Part shown: one piece after another, positions 24,494 to 35,744 of the stretch | How the letters are laid out: each line of letters opens with the position of its first letter | Position numbering within the stretch: position 1 is the stretch's first letter | Source: Aporrectodea caliginosa | Taxonomy: Eukaryota > Annelida > Clitellata > Crassiclitellata > Lumbricidae | Assembly (NCBI GenBank): GCA_020284085.1 | Contig: JACEVL010000005.1 | Coordinates: forward strand, 1,781,215 to 1,845,214 | Direction of reading: 5' to 3' | Length of the DNA: 64,000 nt | Made by a program: the position numbers and the translations under genes | The notes under the pieces: model-generated | What the model was told of the DNA's origin: nothing | The model's database searches: none | What the model saw: only the letters and a program-made list of their open reading frames with translations

Positions 24494-25320
24494 CTCTTCA
24501 ACAAGCAACAAAATAAAAAAGCGACTGAAATTATGAAATTATGAACCTTTCCGTAAGCTAGCAAGGCTCGGCTTCAAGGCAATTGGCAAAACAGAAACAC
24601 GTGACTGGGAGTGCTACATCCGTTGCAAAATTATGGAACGGTGACCAAGTACTGGTAGTTTTCTTGTTTTTATGTTTGCACCCTACTTCGACCTAAGGCA
24701 CCTACAACCATACACGCACAGTCACACACAGGCCAGATTAATAAGACCTCCTACTTACTTACCTACCTAATCCTATTACGTAGGATCCGCGTCATTCATT
24801 AACAGATAACAGTGGAAATTGGTTGTGCAACAGTTGTCATCTTTCGGCTTCAGGAATGCTATCATCCTGCATGTTCGATAAGGAATTTTCTTAAGTAGGC
24901 CTACCCTTTACGAATTTGTTAGTCGTCAATAAAGCACGTACTTACTTACTTACTAACAAATGGGCTACATCAATCAGATTACTTTTGGAACGCGGAATTT
25001 CCATTCCAAAAATAGAATGCGATCTTACTACGTAACTTAATTCCGCTTCGTCCCTCATAATCACGTTTTCTCCTAAATTTACTGGCATAATCGTAATGCC
25101 ACTAGCCCACGATTCAACTTACATGCACGAAATACAATAATTCTTTGCATATGGAGTAATATGATTTATAAACAGAACTATAATTGTTAACAAAGTTCGC
25201 CTAGCCAATGGGAACGTATTTGTCACCGGAATAGATTTCGCACGTAAATTATGCGAAAGACCATCCTGGAAACTGAAGTAGGCGTGGTCGGAACTTTTTT
25301 GCTGCCGGATAGTATCTCGC
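24494..25320. other. Unassigned DNA
   Basis: No exon or complete transposon seen. The part at 25,265-25,315 (inverse of atactatccggcagcaaaaa) resembles 13,262-13,295, the sequence flanking the other GGCGCC array, so it is subterminal sequence of that element family. Confidence 0.4.
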
Positions 25321-25325
25321 ATGAC

Positions 25326-25402
25326 ACCGGCGCCAAAACGGCCGGCGCCTAAACAGCCGGCGCCAAAACGGCCGCGCCAAAACTACCGGCGCCCAAAAGT
25401 CA
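25326..25402. repeat. GGCGCC terminal array
   Basis: Five spaced GGCGCC/GCGCC units (ccggcgccaaaacggccggc and similar) match the terminal arrays at 12.36 and 13.22 kb. The partner terminus was not found, so this is a solo end or a partial element. Confidence 0.7.
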
Positions 25403-25740
25403 CGTACCGTGTTTGTACATCTTTCTGTGTGTCAGTCCATTCGTTGTTCCGTCCGATGGTTTGTCTGTCTGCCTATTCATTTGTCTGTATGTATGTTTGT
25501 TAGTTCGTCTATCTGTCTCTCCGTTCGTCTGTGCGTCTGTCTATTTGTCCCTTCGTCTGTGTTTGTGTGTATGTCTGTCTGTGTAGCAATTTCACGCGTC
25601 CTTTGTCGTTTTTTACGTGCAACGCACGTATTCTGTCTTGCTGACTGTATCTGTCTGTCTGTATGTCTGTTTATCTGTTCCTGATCCTATCTCTTCCTCT
25701 TTTTGTCTGTCTATCTTTCGGCGATCGATATTGATGTATG
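25403..25740. repeat. Degenerate (TGTC)n / (TCTG)n simple repeat
   Basis: Low-complexity tctgtctg stretches; the Cys/Val/Ser-rich open frames are artefacts. Confidence 0.8.
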
Positions 25741-25741
25741 T

Positions 25742-26690
25742 CTGATTGTGAGATTATTTTTAAATGACAGACCAATTGATGGACTGCTTGAATGATTGAT
25801 TGACTGGCTGCTTGATTTGTTTATATTTGTTTGTCTGATTGACGCATTGATTGGTCGATTGATTTATGCAATGACCGGTTTTTATCAAAACCTGCATTAT
25901 AGTCATGTCTCTTGGCATCTCTGAGCAGACCGGACGTCTCTGTCCATTCCTCATAAGGACAACCTCGGTATACGATCCATAACGCACTGAATTCCGTTGA
26001 CCTCCAGAGGACTTTGACCTCCTGCCCCGTCGTGGATACAGTAGAGAAAAACCTGTAGAGAGCCAAGCCTCACGCTTCGTCAGTCAACCGAAACGGTTGA
26101 ATTCATGGTCGTTGTCATCGTCGGTTGGTTGGTGTTTTGCAGCCAAGGACGTTGGTGGTCGTACGGAAGAGAACCTGGATATCCGACGATCCGGCTTTTG
26201 CTCTGCATCCAGCTTGGTGGATGGAACTCAGCTGGATAGGCTTTCGAACCGGATGTTGTATAGCCATGGAGGTTTTCAGCTGGGTAGAGGTCCTCTGTGC
26301 CTGTTCCATGCGGATGTTCTTATAGAGGTTGAGCTAGAAGAGGATGCGCTCGTGGACTTCGATGGGAATCCAGACGGAAAGATGTGTACGTCACTCTTCA
26401 TCAGTGAACCTTAGCGGCTAATTTGATCCACCGTCCTCTCGGTTGACAGTAGGCCTACTGTTGAGCACGTTAACCGTTGGACCACCTCGCAGCCCGGCTA
26501 TAACGTAAATTGGATATAAATGCCATCCCAGCATACTCATATAAATTCGATGGCACCCAAATGGGTTGCTGGCAACGTATTTTGTAGGCCTACTTTGGGT
26601 TGCTGTTATTCTGTTCATTTTTAGCTGAACCTAGCGGATTCCAAGGCCGTTGGCGTGGTTCTCGTCTTACATTCAATTGGCTTGGTGAAT
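25742..26690 (-). repeat. SINE-like dispersed repeat with tRNA-like segment, copy 2
   Basis: It shares blocks with 7.42-8.24 kb: the TGA-rich block (25,742-25,860), a reverse tRNA-like block (26,410-26,480, containing ccgtcctctcggttgacag) and a body block (26,490-26,680, containing gattccaaggccgttggcgt). A TAGGCCTA palindrome interrupts the tRNA-like block at 26,450-26,457. Confidence 0.45.
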
Positions 26691-26839
26691 TGACAGATCT
26701 ACCGATAAAGCGAAATTGAAGAATTGGCCTATTGGTCAAATGCCTATTGAAGGTTTCCAAGGACTGCATTTCATTATCGAAGTTTTAATAGAAGACGACA
26801 CCAACACCGTTTTCCAATAAAGTCTTATTATGGACAACA

Positions 26840-27090
26840 CCAAAACTCAACTGACAATTCAACTGACCGACGGAAAATGAACTACAGAACGACTCTGACC
26901 GAACTATTCTACTCAACTGAACTTCGACTGCACTGTCACTGTAACTGTCTCAACTGACTTCTACTCTGAAACCTGTAACCGTAACTGAACCTTAGACTGA
27001 CTCGAACTGCTCTGCTCTCTAGACTGTCTCGAACTGGACTGCTCTCGAGACTGTCTCGAACTGGACTGCTCTGTCCTCTCTCCTTGGGGA
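26840..27090. repeat. Degenerate CTGAA/CTGTCTCGAACTGG repeats
   Basis: Short imperfect repeats include a 29 bp near-exact duplication (gactgtctcgaactggactg at about 27,020 and 27,050). No coding content seen. Confidence 0.6.
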
Positions 27091-27149
27091 CCCTATTTAT
27101 ACCTTCCGGGCATGACTAGCCAGACCATCGGCAGACATGCCCGGAAAGA

Positions 27150-27510
27150 TCATACAAGTTGAGCATGACTACAATAATAGTCGGCAGACTTGTCCCTGCA
27201 GGCTGGTAAACCTGCCCAGAAAAGCCACTTAGAGCATGACTTATCGTAAGAGCATCACTTAATATATCAGAGCATTACTTAAGACAGAAGCATCACTTAA
27301 TATATAGCTGTACATATAGCGGACGTAGAGCATTACTTAAAACGTAGAGCATGACTAGGAACATAGAGCATAACTCGAAAGATAGAGCATGACTACGGAC
27401 ATAGAGCATGACTGAAAACGTAGAGCATCACTTGAAACATAACTATACATATAGCAAGAGCTCGACTTAACAGAGAAGCATCATTCAACATAATTATAGC
27501 TATACATATA
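27150..27510. repeat. Degenerate minisatellite, about 20-24 bp unit (agagcatgact)
   Basis: About fifteen copies of agagcatgact / agagcatcactt with variable spacers such as acatatagc and gaaaacgt. It ends at 27,510, shortly before a (TATG)n microsatellite. Confidence 0.75.
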
Positions 27511-27559
27511 GGGTCAACACGGTCATTGACTAAATGCTCAAGTAGCAATTTTTGCTACA

Positions 27560-27835
27560 GCATGTATGTATTTATGCATGTATATATTTGTATGTGTGTA
27601 TGTGAATGTATGCATGTACATGTATATATGTACGGATGTATTTTTGAATGTATATATACATATGTGTGTGTATAAATGGATGCATGTATGTATGTATGTG
27701 TATGTATGTATGTATGTATGTATGTATGTATGTATGTATGTATGTATGTATGTATGTATGTATGTATGCATGTATGTATGTATGTATGTATTTATGTATG
27801 CATGTGTCTGTATGTAAGTATGTGTGTATCTTTGA
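27560..27835. repeat. (TATG)n microsatellite
   Basis: A near-perfect tatg run from 27,680 to 27,800 with degenerate shoulders. The Met-Tyr-Val-Cys and Thr-Tyr-Ile-His open frames on both strands are artefacts. Confidence 0.95.
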
Positions 27836-27887
27836 ATGTAACATAGCCTGGAATAATATTTCATAGTCGATGGGCCTATCAATGTTA

Positions 27888-28123
27888 AAGCCTGGGGTCT
27901 GTTGGACCCCAGGTGTGCTAAATATGCCTTAGGTGTCTTTATTATTTTTTTATTTTTATAATTGAACCAAGAATACTAAACTTTTCAAATTAATTCATAA
28001 ATGTAGAGGGATGAATTGCTGAGGAATTTGAATTATTTCACATATTTACTATTTGTATCAACGTAGCTATTCAACGAAGTTTCATCGATGGGGTCCAATG
28101 GACCCCAGGTGTGCGTCATAGGG
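27888..28123. mobile_element. Possible piggyBac-like MITE ending in a ggggtccaatggacccc hairpin
   Basis: TTAA occurs at 27,884-27,887 and 28,124-28,127. Each end holds a palindrome (ggggtctgttggacccc; ggggtccaatggacccc) followed by aggtgtgc. The right end reads ...catagggTTAA, as in piggyBac-type ends. The extreme left end does not match the right end well. Confidence 0.4.
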
Positions 28124-28129
28124 TTAAAC

Positions 28130-29080
28130 AGAACAGCTTTAGCAACCAGTTTCACATCTAAAAGCGAATTTGGTGCTATTTGCTAGAACTGTGCATCTTT
28201 CTGAAATTATTTTATTGAAATTTGAAAAGCAATCCACTTTTGCGGTTGGTTGTCAGTACACCACGCAGCTAATTGTTTAGCATCCCTTTAAACACGAAAA
28301 ATGAAATGATTTCGTAAATTGAATGTAAGAAACTGTTTGGAGAACGAGAAATGTAGAGCACTTTAATTATTTTATGACAAACACATTTAAATATTTTCTT
28401 CAATATTTCTATTAAAGGAGAACAGCTAAACGGAAAAGCTGAACAGAACAAGGCTCCGTCTAATATAACGGTAAGATTGTGCTCTATTTTTCTGAATTCT
28501 TCAGCAGCAAGTAACAACCTCATAATGCTCCTTGACGAACTTAGTTGAAGCGGCCATAGACTGTTGCTTTTGCATTTTGATAATGGTGCTGCAAAGAACA
28601 TTTATAGACAACTCATCCAGAAGGATGGTTCATTGCACGAGAAAGCAATAAATCCAGGGACATCGTATGGTAGAGCTGAACCATCAAGTCTCCACGTGCA
28701 GCTAAACAAAACGAACATCGACCAAACTGTCTGGAGAGAGGAACGAAGAACGTCTAATGTATTTTTTAACCCGACCAATTATAGGAGCTCTTCCCACGAT
28801 GAACATATTTTCTAAACGAGGCAACCGTTTTCCCTCATCGTGGACCAACATCGAACTCAGCAAAAGATGGGGAAAACGTGGCCATTTTTCACCCACGTGT
28901 TCAACCATTCTCGTCGCCAAAATGTTATTTTCTCAGTACGTTGACATTATTCATAGCCTCTGTGTACTTCTGTTCAAGGAAGTGTGTGGGTTTGATGATT
29001 AGTCTTGCTGCTAGTTGTGTGTTCAGTCTTTAATTTTTGTCTGAACTATAGACTAAAAAATATTGCTGAGCTGTTGTGTG
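28130..29080. other. Unassigned DNA
   Basis: No spliced exon, RNA gene or transposon terminus recognised. An 83-codon open frame at 28,564-28,815 has no family resemblance and overlaps an antisense frame; I do not call it a gene. Confidence 0.4.
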
Positions 29081-29756
29081 AGCCTTTATCTTCTTTATGC
29101 AGCAAAGTAGGCCTATGACATTATAACCTGACGTACCACAAGAGAAACTAAATTCTTATCGAGAAAATTAACCGAGTGTATCTGGTTCAGATATTACCGT
29201 TGTGATTTCAGCCATGCTAATTTTCAAAACATACTAATAAATTTTAGAAACCTTAAACTCACACTGTGGCATTTGTTAGGCCCTGTGCATAAATTATGCT
29301 TAAAATTAATATTCATTGCAAATTTATTGTCTGTAAAAACTATTCATCATATCTTCAAAGCCAGAAACTGACCTAGCTAAATTTACGATTTCTTTAGGCA
29401 AAGCAGCTCCTCTACTGAATTTTTCCGTTACCTTATTCGTAGAGGCACACATGTCTTCATTTCTCGGCTCACTACCTTCAATCTGTTTAAATCTTGAAGA
29501 TGGCGAACTGACTTCCTCATAATTACCGAGTTATGTACGTCAGGCATATAATTATGCAATCACTATGATTATGGGCAAAAATTGTTCGATAGTCTTGTCA
29601 ACTCATTTGCAAGCACATGCACGCCGTCATTTCTCAGCTATTCCTCCACAAACTTTTCACCTCGATTTTAATCTTTAAGGTAGTGAACTTCCTTCTTTAC
29701 TTCTCAAGTTCTGTTTGTCATCGTGTGTAGTTACTTTCACCTTTATCCCGAAGTCA

Positions 29757-30427
29757 TTTATTCTATGTATACCGCTGATATCTCCTCTCTTTTCCCGATC
29801 TTTGGTGCTGCTGGTCATCTCTTTACTGATAATGTTCAGGCAATTGTCCCTGGATCCCATGATCTCAGCTGCTTTTGGTCGGGAGTATTCAATATCTCTC
29901 TAATCGTCTCCACTCCAGGATGTCATCTATTCGCTTCCCCATAATGCTTCTAAAACTCAATTCGTTTGGTTTGGTACCTCTCATCAGCTTCATAAACTTC
30001 TCCTTTCTGAAAAGTTCCCACTCTTCTCTTTCTCGTGAAGTGTACGAGATTTTGGTGTTACTTATGACAGTTCGCAAACCATTACCGAGCACACCTCTAA
30101 TCTCAGACGCTCCTCTTACTTTCATTTAAGGCGTCTCAAGGTCATTCGTTGTTCTGTCTCATCTTCGATCTTCACTACTTTAGTTCATGTTTGAAGCATA
30201 GGAACGACGTATTCCAAAGAGAGGGATCAATAATTATTGGTCTCTCTCTTTGGAATTCGCTTTCACCTTCTGCTCGCTCTACAATTCTACGTAGCACTGT
30301 CTCTTCTTCCTTCGCTTTTCTGAAAACCTGCTTCTTCTCACGGGACCTTGCGGACTGGGAGCACTGCTGAACGGTTCACCCTACTAGATGCGCTTTACAA
30401 ATGCTTGAACACAATACAATACAATTT
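29757..30427 (+). mobile_element. 5'-truncated CR1/L2-like LINE fragment
   Basis: Frames with shifts read the reverse-transcriptase palm and C-terminal region: YTADISSLFP, then LFTDNVQA (in the FADD box position), and SLWNSLSPSARSTILRS near the end, followed by a 3' untranslated end with acaatacaatacaattt. It is absent from copy 2 of the duplication, where cgaagtcatttgaagtcttg is uninterrupted, so it inserted after the duplication. Confidence 0.8.
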
Positions 30428-30744
30428 GAAGCCTTGGTTGCTACTTTGTTTTTAAAACAACAAGCAACGCTGGAAATGCCTTCATATTAATTTTATCTCG
30501 CTTTGCCTCTGCCTATCCTTATTGTCTAATATTATCTGACAGCCCTATGTCAACAGAATATTATATTACAATTTAAGGTGATGGAGTGACAGATTTTATT
30601 TTTTTCTATACTGTTATGCATATAATGTGATGAAGCTACCTATTAATCGGAGAAGATACAGAAGCGTGCAGCACCATCAGGAGAATATTCTGAAGCAGGG
30701 AAACATGGTCCTCCAGCTTTAATTTACATCTGCTTATATTTCAG

Positions 30745-30931
30745 GTGTACGATCTTCCACTGGAGATGTTAGACATTATCTTACAAAAATCCTTTCTACA
30801 TTGGATATTGAAGTCACCAACAATGCAGAGAGACGAAGAAGTTATCAGGTCTCTTATATCAGTCGACGTTTGCTTTTATCAAAGACTTGCCAGACAACGG
30901 TTCAAGAAGGCAATCTGGCGTTACCTGAAAG
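30745..30931 (+). CDS. F-box-like exon, duplicate copy 1
   Basis: An acceptor (ttatatttcag) opens a 62-codon frame starting VYDLPLEMLDIILQKSFLHW and ending RFKKAIWRYLK, followed by a weak donor (gtcaga). The LP-x-E-(M/L)-x-x-I-(I/L) start is the classical first helix of an F-box, though the remainder is not a clear F-box match. Copy 2 lies 3.0 kb downstream and has a better donor, so this copy may be skipped or used alternatively. The donor leaves one base, compatible in phase with the CARD exon. Confidence 0.55.
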
Positions 30932-30960
30932 GTCAGATATCTTCTAATATTAGGCCTACT

Positions 30961-31124
30961 CAGTGTGTAAAGTGGTGTGGAAACTGTGGGAACGGAGTTC
31001 CCACTGCTCTCGAAATTCTTGGCTTGGCACTGCTCACCATGCGATGGAACCACGACAACACATGCTTTCCAATAAAACTCTTCTTTGGATTTCCCACTGC
31101 TCACCCAAACCACTTTAACCACTG
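30961..31124. mobile_element. Small hAT-like MITE (164 bp)
   Basis: The ends are CAGTGTGTAAAGTGG and CCACTTTAACCACTG, flanked by the perfect 8 bp direct repeat GGCCTACT (30,953-30,960 and 31,125-31,132). It is missing from copy 2 of the segmental duplication. Its target lies inside a TAGGCCTA palindrome. Confidence 0.75.
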
Positions 31125-31620
31125 GGCCTACTGTCAAACTTATTTATCTCGACCACAAGCGATTACCTGGGTAAAATATTCTAACATAATCTGAAAACGT
31201 CAGTGTCATTTTCTTCACGCGAATGATTAACAAGTTATCCAAACATTTGACACGGTGCATTTAAGTTTTAGGTACTTCACAAAAGCGCCGCCTTCAATAG
31301 CCTGAGTGTTATTAAAGTAATTAAAAAAGCATTCGTTAGAAAATGATCGTTGCTCATGAAACTAAAAGAGTGACCGCTGCTGGGTCCTTGCACACAAGAA
31401 ATGCCCTACCGAATGAGCACCATAGTGAGTTAACGGTTGACACCGTGCTCACAGTGCCTGAACCAAGTTGCATCGAAGATGACCAACGACAATTGGGATG
31501 ATATCCATAGTACACAAAGCCTCCACCGTCCAGGTATCATCGTAGAGAGAAGACAACTACGTATCCTGGCATCTCCGGAGAAAGACACATTTTCACTGCC
31601 AGTCGAAAAACAAAAATGGT

Positions 31621-32280
31621 TTTCTTCTTTAGAAAGAGCTGTAATCTTTCCACACAACAAAAACCATATTCGCATTTCCATTGCTTGCTGTTCCTGATGG
31701 TACAATGCTGTGTATACCTTTTTGCGATCTTTGCGATCCTAAAAACCATGAATCAGACGCCAAACTAGAAGCCATTGTAACACTTGTAGCGCCTGCGAAA
31801 CCATGGAATAAAATTTGCAGATCAAGTGACCTAGAACAAACAACATCAACCGATGGCTGTACAATGTTTCGTTTACCTGTTGGAATTCCTCGATCCCAAA
31901 AACCATGAAATAGGCCAAGCCATGATGAAATGTCCGGGAAATGTCCGGGAAGAAAATGTCCCAATACCGAACAAGACATTATGAAGAACCTCATTCTGAC
32001 ACGTGTTGAGTGCCTAAGAAATCTAAAGTTCACCGCAACAGGTCAAGTGACTTCGAACTAGAAATTCACATGATGGTCAATTGGTCTTCCTATACTGACA
32101 ATTGCTCTATTGGATTTTCTCAACCCCGACATGCTTATCTTAGACTGTTAATTTCTCTTTATGTCTCATAGATACTGAGATATTATATTTTGAGTGTCAA
32201 ACGACCTGGAAAATGAAGGTCATTTGTTTGTCCTACAATGCTAGAAATAGCTCTTTGACTTTAAAGATATCGCTGATCGT
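31621..32280. other. Unassigned DNA between duplication copies
   Basis: Open frames (for example 31,681-31,908) have no recognised domain and no convincing splice context. Part may be transcribed as intron. Confidence 0.4.
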
Positions 32281-34410
32281 TTTCTTTGAGCCTTGTCCTC
32301 TTAACGCAGCCCAGTCCAACACTCTAACCTGATATATCACACGATGCAATTTGTTTAGAAAAAAAGACTATTCAATTAATAGATTAGAGTTGTCATTTCA
32401 GTTATGCTTATTTAAAAATCTTACAAGTACAATTTTTAAACCGTAAACTCTTATCATTGTATAGGCCTACGCGTAAATTCATACTCATTTCAACTTTATT
32501 GTCTTTTAATTAATCATTTTTCATCACTACTGGCTTTGTTTAATGAAGCCTAGCCATTTCATCTTCAAAGCCATAACCTTACGCAACTAAATTTACGTTT
32601 TTTCTGCAGGTGCAGACTGCTCCTCTACTGAATTTCTTTGTGAGCTTTTTTGTAAAGACATGTCTTCATTTCTCCTCTCACCTCTTCAACCATTTTAAAT
32701 CTTGAAGATGGTGGACTTTTTATACTTTCAAATTGATAAACGTCAGACAAATCTACGATCGCTCTGGGCAAAAACAGCTCATTTACTCGATTTCCTTGTC
32801 GTTTTTTCCAAGTGAACGTGCACCTTCATTTCTCAGCTACCCTCCTCAAGCTTTTCACTCTAATTGCAATCCTGAAGGCAGTGGACTTCCTTACTTTTCA
32901 AGTTCTGTTAGTGCATGTGTTATTTACTTTCACACATATTTAAACCGAAGTCATTTGAAGTCTTGGTATCTAAATTTTGTTGAAACAAGAAGCAACGTTG
33001 GTAATGCCTTCATTAATCTCTGTTTATCTCTCTTTGTCCGTCTTTCTATCTCAGACAATTTATAAATTTAGGAGTGACTACCTTCATATATTTCTGATTT
33101 ATTTTGTATGTGTGACTTTAATACGCATATTGATGAAATTGCCCTTTAATCAGTGAACATGCACAAGAGTGCACGATCTTCAGCCCAATATCCTGAGGCA
33201 TTCCGGTTGCATGAATCACTCTAAAAATGATCAGGTAACAGAAGAACTGCCGATTGTGGATGGAATGAGATACTAATATAAGTCGAGGTGATAATCAGAG
33301 AAAAACGTTAGTGTCTCGTAGAAGAATCATGAAGAATAAGTAGAGTATACACTTGATTGAAGATCATGAGATTAACTCTGAGATGGAACATGAATATGGG
33401 CGAGCTTATAACCTTCAGTTAGCACCAACCAAGGCCATAATAGATATAAATTATGTAAGAAACAGATAGATTATTTAGATTAAAAATCACTCAGTACAGG
33501 AGTTGCAATCCTTGGGACCGTTAGGAATTACATATCGCTTTGTCAATGGAATCAACATAATATTTTAAAATGATACTTTGAAGATTTGGCGACTAGGTAG
33601 CCTAGCTCTTGTAAAATGCAGTGTTTCAAGAGTCTTCTGAACTGTTTAAATCCATGTTATGCCAATTTACTTATTTGTTTTCCTCATAGCATCCTAGATA
33701 AGCTAATATATCTTATAGGCCTATAGTTTTCAAGTGCTAATTTGCACCTGTTTGCATTTCAGCTGTACGATCTTCCATTGGAGATGTTGGACATTATCTT
33801 AGAAAAGTCCTATCTACATTGGATATTGAATTTATCAACAAAGCAAAGAGACGAAGAAGTTATCAGGTCTCTCATATCAGTCGACGTTTGCTTCTATCGA
33901 AGAATATCCAGACAACGGTTCAAGAAGGCAATCTGGCGTTACCTGAAATGTGAGATGTCTTCCAAGTATTACTGTCAAACTTATTCACCTCGACCACAAG
34001 CGATTACTTTGATTAAATATTCTGATAAAATATGAAAACTTCGGGGTAGCATTATAGTCACACATATCCTTAGCTAGTTATCCAGACAAGTGACAGAGTG
34101 CATTTAAGCACCTCACAAAATTGGCGCCTGAAATTCGTTGGAAACTATCGTTGCTCATACAACTAAAAGAGTGACCACTTGCCGGACCTCGCATGCAGGA
34201 AGTGTTCTACCGAATGAGTACCAAGAAGAGTTAACGGTTGACACAGTGAACAAAGTTGCGTTGAAGATAACCAAAAACGACGATGGGGATGATATCCGCG
34301 GTACACGATGCCTTTACCGTTTAGTTATCCTCATAGAGAGAAGACAATTATAGGCATCCTGAAATCTCCCGAGAAGGACAGGCATTTTCACTGCCAGTCG
34401 AAAAACAGTC
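32280..34410. repeat. Tandem segmental duplication, copy 2
   Basis: Counterpart of 29,090-31,620 without the LINE and MITE insertions. Both copies keep an open frame of the type IVAHxTKRVT...LPNE...ELTVDTV (near 31,345 and 34,140), which may be a further exon. Confidence 0.85.
33763..33949 (+). CDS. F-box-like exon, duplicate copy 2
   Basis: An acceptor (tttgcatttcag) opens LYDLPLEMLDIILEKSYLHW and ends RFKKAIWRYLK at a good donor (gtgaga). It matches copy 1 at most of its 62 residues, and most exon changes are conservative, suggesting protein-level constraint. It ends with one base of a codon, which fits the phase of the CARD exon at 39,817. Confidence 0.6.
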
Positions 34411-34609
34411 AACCGTTCCGTTTACCAGGCGACCAGAAGTAGGAGGTAGAAGAGCTGCATTTCTCGAGAGCTGCGTCTCAAGTTCCTCAGTTTGTTCTTT
34501 CCACAGTGTTGCAAGCGCCTGAAGTAGGTACAGTATTATTTGACAGCAATTTCACTGAAGCGACGCTGATTAGTTCTTTCTTGAAGTAGCGTTTTACGAA
34601 ACTCAGATT

Positions 34610-35090
34610 ACAATTACAATTAATGCGGATTCCGTCTGAGGCGAGAAAGATTGGAAAGCGGAGGACAGGATGGTTCTGGGTAGGAATTCCCATCAGAGAC
34701 TCCAAGGTAATACTAGGGGAAGCAGTGTTCAATCAGCATAGAGTTCTGGTCATGGACATGCTAGTCCAGGCTCAACACCAGAAGGGGCAAAAGATCAGGG
34801 TAAAGGAACCCATCAGAACATGGAGGCTGAAGGGCACTTTAATTTAAGAGATGCCTACAAAGCAAAAACAATTGTAGCAATAGCCAAAAGTAGGGCAATA
34901 CAACATGTATACCAAGAATTAAACACAAAAGAAGGGGAAGACAAGATATATATACAATAGCAAAGGCACGACAAAGAAGTAGACAGGATAAACAATCAGA
35001 ATACAGTAACTATGTTATTAAAGACAAAGATGGTAAGATGCTAACTGAGGAGAATGCAATCAGCAACTCCTCGAAGTATGTCTTCCATCT
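34610..35090 (+). mobile_element. RTE-like LINE fragment (linker between endonuclease and reverse transcriptase)
   Basis: Interrupted frames read motifs typical of this linker: AIQHVYQELNTKEGEDKIY and, after a shift, SNYVIKDKDGKMLTEENAIS. A (TA)n microsatellite follows. Confidence 0.55.
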
Positions 35091-35104
35091 TGTCCTTAAC
35101 TTGC

Positions 35105-35118
35105 GTGCATATATAATT

Positions 35119-35212
<94 letters not shown>
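35105..35212. repeat. (TA)n microsatellite
   Basis: About 50 near-uninterrupted TA units. Confidence 0.97.
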
Positions 35213-35213
<1 letters not shown>

Positions 35214-35744
35214 AATTCCCGAAGAGGTGAGACTTTAGTGTGGCAGTGAAAAGCCCGAGGTATGCAGCTGCATAGCTCGGCCATTGAGCAGTCGGGCCCA
35301 GTTAAAACTGAATTACTGTAACAATTTATTATTGCTTATCAACTAATCGAAACAAAAAAATAAAAGAGCTTACATTGGATAGCGATTGATAAGATTTGAA
35401 GTTGAAAAATGTAATTTTAATAGCCTCGGAATATAAGAATATTTATTTATTCATTTATTTATTTGGAGCTAATCTTCGTCTGCCTCGAGGAGCTGCAACC
35501 CAGAAGCCCCTCGTGCCAGTCCCAAGCCCGGATAAAAAAGGAGGGTCTGTCAGATGACTTTCGATGCGCTGACAGTAAAGAACAGACATTATTGAAATCT
35601 AATGACAAGTAACACAATTCCACAAGCATTCCTGCTCGGACATCGCCCGGTTAAACAAAGTCCTCGACTCCAACCGAGCAATCGGGGTTGGATCGAAAAA
35701 TCAGCGACTGAATGAAGGATTAAACCAACTAAAGACGTGTTATC

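Larger units (their letters stand above)
29090..31620. repeat. Tandem segmental duplication, copy 1
   Basis: It aligns with 32,280-34,410 by several landmarks in the same order: ttcaaagccagaaactgacc (29,355), cagctcctctactgaatttt (29,405), the F-box-like exon, and gctcat.aaactaaaagagtg (31,350) through ttttcactgccagtcg (31,590). Copy 1 is longer because it contains a LINE insertion (29,757-30,427) and a small hAT-like MITE (30,961-31,124). Confidence 0.85.

Noticed and set aside
27538..27882. His/Tyr/Ile- and Cys/Met/Val-rich frames on both strands
   Set aside because: Translations of the (TATG)n tract.
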